A stretch of DNA of 64,000 nt. It comes from Petrolisthes cinctipes. Lineage: Eukaryota; Arthropoda; Malacostraca; Decapoda; Porcellanidae. How positions within the stretch are numbered: the first letter of the stretch is position 1; each line of letters begins with the position of its first letter. The stretch covers positions 119,213 through 183,212 of the forward strand of contig JAWQEG010003791.1 of NCBI GenBank assembly GCA_033782935.1. The letters run 5' to 3'. A program made the translations under genes and the position numbers. The notes under the pieces are model-generated. The model was not told where the DNA came from. It searched no databases and saw only the letters and a list, made by a program, of their open reading frames with translations. Below, one piece after another: positions 59,973-64,000 of this stretch.

Positions 59973-60170
59973 TTAAGGGGGTGCGGGAGTAGGGGGACAG
60001 GCTTTTGGGGGGTGCGGGAATAGGGGGACAGGCTTGGGGTGGGTAGAAAGCCTGTCCCCTATTCCTGCACCCACCTAACCTGTCCCCCTACTCCCGCACC
60101 CCCCCCCCCGACCCACCCAAAACCCCCCGCACCCCCCTAAACCTGTCCCCCTATTCCCGCACCCCCTTAA
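59973..60170. mobile_element. G-rich/C-rich palindrome between two TTAA sites
   Basis: TTAA at 59973-59976 and 60167-60170 bound 190 bp. Left arm: two units of GGGGGTGCGGGA(G/A)TAGGGGGACAGG. Right arm: units of the complement CCTGTCCCCCTA(C/T)TCCCGCACCCCC, three in all with one diverged. The outer ends are perfect inverted repeats. Confidence 0.75.
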
Positions 60171-60235
60171 AGGAATCAGTAGCCTTCAATACCCCAATAA
60201 GAGATGACCTCCTAAAAACACCTCCATGCACAGTG
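60171..60235. repeat. TTAA foldback MITE right-end fragment
   Basis: GGAATCAGTAGCCTTCAATA then CCCCAATAAGAGATGACCTC, a second version of the end seen at 59935-59972, on the other side of the palindrome. Confidence 0.5.
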
Positions 60236-60439
60236 TCTAAATTTTCTCGGCTTTGTACACGCTAAATTCTGCTTAACTTTCATTTAATTATTTTTATGCA
60301 GATACGGAAAAGTGGTGACCGTGAAAGTATAAATGATCTCGAATAACCACAAAACGAACAAGTTAATAAAACAAAAATAGATGAATAAATAAATAAATAT
60401 GTAAATAATTGAACAAACAAGTAGAAGTTAGTTGCAGCA

Positions 60440-60607
60440 TTAAGGGGGAATTTTGTGTTGGTAAATCTGGAGCCACTGAATCCTCCAAACTATTCCAAGC
60501 AACAGAACACCATTATTTTTGTTCATCTGGTCCTGTTTCCTGGCATATAATATACTTTTGAGGAATGAAGGCACTCCAATGTAACAAAAGTGAATTACCC
60601 CCTTTAA
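60440..60607. mobile_element. TTAA foldback MITE, copy D
   Basis: TTAA-GGGGGAATT at the left, AATTACCCCC(T)-TTAA at the right. Inside, CACTGAATCCTCCAAACTAT and TTTCCTGGCATATAATATAC then TTTTGAGGAATGAAGGCACT. Closest relative is copy B, sharing TCTGGTCCTGTTTCCTGGCA. Confidence 0.8.
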
Positions 60608-60739
60608 GGAATAAGGATATGGTGCTACAAAAGGGTATATAGTACATAAAGTGAGATAACCCTTTTTACTATACCTCCTTCAAATGTGATAAAGTAATAG
60701 TATTGCATGAATGATATATTGGGATGGGACGTGATATTA

Positions 60740-60741
<2 letters not shown>

Positions 60742-60780
<39 letters not shown>

Positions 60781-60793
60781 CAACTATTATCCC

Positions 60794-60830
<37 letters not shown>

Positions 60831-60851
60831 CAACTATTATCCCCCTGTGTG

Positions 60852-60891
<40 letters not shown>

Positions 60892-60907
60892 AGGCAACTA
60901 TTATCCC

Positions 60908-60973
<66 letters not shown>

Positions 60974-60985
60974 AACTATTATCCC

Positions 60986-61048
<63 letters not shown>

Positions 61049-61060
61049 CAACTATTATCC

Positions 61061-61118
<58 letters not shown>

Positions 61119-61130
61119 CAACTATTATCC

Positions 61131-61209
<79 letters not shown>

Positions 61210-61227
61210 AACTATTATCCCCCTGTG

Positions 61228-61262
<35 letters not shown>

Positions 61263-61282
61263 GTCAACTATTATCCCCCTGT

Positions 61283-61322
<40 letters not shown>

Positions 61323-61337
61323 CAACTATTATCCCCC

Positions 61338-61371
<34 letters not shown>

Positions 61372-61430
61372 AGGCAACTATCATCCCCCTGTGTGTGTGT
61401 GTTGTGTGTGTGTATAAATATTATGTGTGT
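60742..61430 (+). repeat. (GT)n array with a regularly repeated separator
   Basis: About ten (GT)n blocks of 20-70 bp, each followed by the separator (GAGG)CAACTATTATCCCCCT or a near variant (ATCCCTCT, ATCATCCCCC, or lacking GAGG). This is a compound satellite in which GT length varies but the separator is conserved. Confidence 0.95.
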
Positions 61431-61600
61431 GGTGTGTGTGTATAATTGTGCGTGTGTGTGTATTATTGTATGTGTTTGTTTATTATTATGTGTGTGTGCG
61501 TGCGTGTGTGTATATTATTTTGTGTGTATTATTTTTGTGTATATATACTATTTTGTGTGTGTGTGTGTGTGTGTGTTATTGTGAGTGTACATATGTGCAT
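61431..61600 (+). repeat. Irregular GT-rich continuation
   Basis: GT repeats interrupted by TATTATT words, continuing from the array at 60742 without the separator. Confidence 0.85.
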
Positions 61601-61696
61601 GCGTTTATCCTGTGAGTACGGTACGCGCGAAGCCTCCTCTCGTAAAAACACTGGAAATATTGACAAGCCAAACAGACTAACAAGGGGACAGGACAA

Positions 61697-61940
61697 ACAC
61701 ACACACACACACACACACACCCATCCGTCAAGTCCACATCATCCATTCGTCAAGTCCACATGTTTTCTCTTCCACATGTTTTCTCTTCCATCCATTCATC
61801 AAGTCCACATATTTTCTCTTCCACATGTTTTCTCTTCCACATGTTTTCTCTTCCTCATGTTTTCTCTTCCATTCATCAAGTCCACATGATGTTTTCTCTT
61901 CAATCCATTCGTCAAGTCCACATGTTTTCTCTTCAATCCT
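61697..61940. repeat. (CA)n followed by a 19-bp tandem repeat
   Basis: CA run 61697-61720, then about ten units of TCCACATGTTTTCTCTTCC (19 bp), some extended by ATCCATTCGTCAAG. Confidence 0.85.
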
Positions 61941-61974
61941 CTGTACCTACCGTATATACGCTAGCCTGGTTAGG

Positions 61975-62330
61975 AAGGGTTACATTTGGTTAGTTTATTT
62001 AAGGTTAGGTTAGGTTAGGAAGGGTTAGATTTTGGACGGTTAGTTTATGTAAGGTTAGGTTAGAAAGGGTTACATTTGGTTAGTTTATGTAAGGTTAGGT
62101 TAGGTTAGGAAGGGTTAGATTTGGATGGTTTGGGTTAGTTTATGTTAGGTTAGGAAGGGTTACATTTGGTTAGTTTAGGTTAGGTTAGGAAGGGTTAGAT
62201 TTGGATGGCTTGGGTTAGTTTAAGTTTGGTTAGGAAGGGTATCATTCGGATGGTTTAGGATAATTTAAGTTTGGTTAGGAAAGGTTAGATTTAGGATAGT
62301 TTAAATTAGGTTTGGCTAGGGCAGGTTAAA
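61975..62330. repeat. Degenerate TTAGG-rich tandem array
   Basis: Units of about 50-60 bp such as GGAAGGGTTAGATTTGGATG, TTAGTTTATG and TTAAGGTTAGGTTAGGTTAG repeat six to seven times. The pentamer TTAGG recurs within units. Confidence 0.8.
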
Positions 62331-62540
62331 ACGACTTGGACAATTAATAGCGATTCAAAACTCAGATAGAATACTTAGATAAACACCAGACGATTTAAGA
62401 CGTCCTCCCCAAAGCAAGGGTTGAAGGAACACGTAATGAAGTCAGTGCAAAGTTCCTATAAATAAAAGGGATGTAGAGTGAGATGCTAGGCCCATGGAGA
62501 GTTAGGAAATATTCGACTCTCAGTTCTTACCAATCTGCAG

Positions 62541-63270
<730 letters not shown>

Positions 63271-63284
63271 GAAAAATCACGGTA

Positions 63285-63482
63285 ATGTGCACACTAACGC
63301 ACGCGCGCACACACACGTACAGACACACTAATACATACACACATTCGCACACACATACACACACACATACATACATAATGTATATAATTAAATATACACA
63401 AGAAAGAAGCAAGCATCATTCGACTTTCACATATAAACACACATATAAACACAAGAAAGAAGCAAACATCACTCGATTCTGA

Positions 63483-63539
<57 letters not shown>

Positions 63540-63578
63540 TATAAACACAAGAAAGAAGCAAACATCACTCGACTCTGA

Positions 63579-63615
<37 letters not shown>
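63285..63615. repeat. (CA)n tracts in a duplicated frame
   Basis: CA runs at about 63483-63534 and 63579-63614, each preceded by ACAAGAAAGAAGCAAACATC then ACTCGA(T/C)TCTGATC; a third copy of the flank lies near 63.40 kb. Period about 95 bp. Confidence 0.85.
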
Positions 63616-63616
<1 letters not shown>

Positions 63617-63829
63617 TTACAGGTATTACCGCACGAAAAGTCGTCTGCCTATAAAAGCCTTGTCCACCTTCCCACATCCAAGGCAAAATACTGAAGATCT
63701 CTAAAAATTGTGATATTTTATGTAATTACACGGATTCGGAATGTTTACAGCCATTACCAATTAACAGTTTAAGTTTTTCCCACAAATTATTCACTTTATT
63801 AATTGCAGGATGCAGTGTTGTGGTTTGAA

Positions 63830-64000
63830 TTGGTTGTCTATACTGCTTCCTCCAAGCTAAGCCATGCAGGAAACATAATATTAAATATAATATTAATATT
63901 CATTATATTAAAAGGAGATTCTCCTTGTTGGTAAATTGGAAGGGTACTGAATCCTGCTAATTATACCAGAAAACAGACACCCTTAATGGCACACTAATAG
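63830..64000. mobile_element. TTAA foldback MITE relics, last one cut by the window end
   Basis: TACTGCTTCCTCCAAGCTAA then GCCATGCAGGAAACA at 63840-63875. A further left half starts at TTAA 63908-63911 (AAGGAGATTCTCC, then GGTACTGAATCCTGC) and runs off the window. Confidence 0.5.

Noticed and set aside
60742..61430. Possible CRISPR-like array (regular repeats and spacers)
   Set aside because: The spacers are simple GT repeats and the locus is eukaryotic; it is a compound satellite.
60737..61584. Cys/Val repeat frames up to 153 codons (and Thr/His on the other strand)
   Set aside because: Translations of the GT array.

Overview
The window looks like nuclear DNA of an arthropod, most likely a decapod crustacean. 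The evidence is spliced genes with GT-AG introns of 0.3 to 6.3 kb, interstitial tracts of the arthropod telomere pentamer TTAGG/CCTAA, tetranucleotide-tailed non-LTR retrotransposons, mariner and hAT elements, and very heavy CA/GT, GA/CT and AT microsatellites. The crustacean assignment is inference; nothing here fixes the species. There are no operons, CRISPR arrays or other prokaryotic features.

Gene layout, all on the + strand. (1) Positions 106-1437 hold the 3' part of a gene I do not recognise: two phase-matched exons and a possible last exon. (2) Positions 3271-10450 hold a six-exon gene that I reconstruct as CNTD1 (cyclin N-terminal domain-containing 1, a meiotic crossover factor). Every exon junction keeps phase and the product is 335 residues. 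(3) Positions 15590-42884 hold a seven-exon clathrin light chain gene of 271 codons, also with all phases consistent. It includes a 39-nt exon that could be a cassette, and a 5' UTR exon must lie upstream. I see no functional link between CNTD1 and the clathrin light chain; they are neighbours.

Introns and spacers carry transposons. These include an antisense RTE-like LINE with a 497-codon open reverse transcriptase frame 15 bp inside a clathrin light chain intron, and two decayed relatives at 7.1-7.9 and 29.9-30.5 kb. There is a complete-ended but broken mariner at 34287-35508, two non-autonomous hAT-like elements (14059-15052 and 21852-22746), two TTAA-flanked piggyBac-like MITEs, several foldback MITE families and a tRNA-derived SINE family. 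The hAT at 14 kb sits inside a nest of inverted repeats that contains a 60-bp CCTAA tract.

From about 46 kb to the end I find no convincing host gene. This part is dense in microsatellites: a 154-bp CT tract, a GA tract of about 110 bp, a 1-kb pyrimidine-rich strand, and a 0.7-kb GT array with a regularly repeated separator. It also has minisatellites, a CR1-like LINE remnant on the - strand, and many copies of a TTAA-flanked foldback MITE. One MITE copy abuts a 190-bp G-rich/C-rich palindrome that is itself flanked by TTAA.

The most useful results are the two reconstructed gene models, the LINE beside a splice donor, the nested foldback/telomere-repeat region and the TTAA foldback family. 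I found no convincing new multi-gene system.
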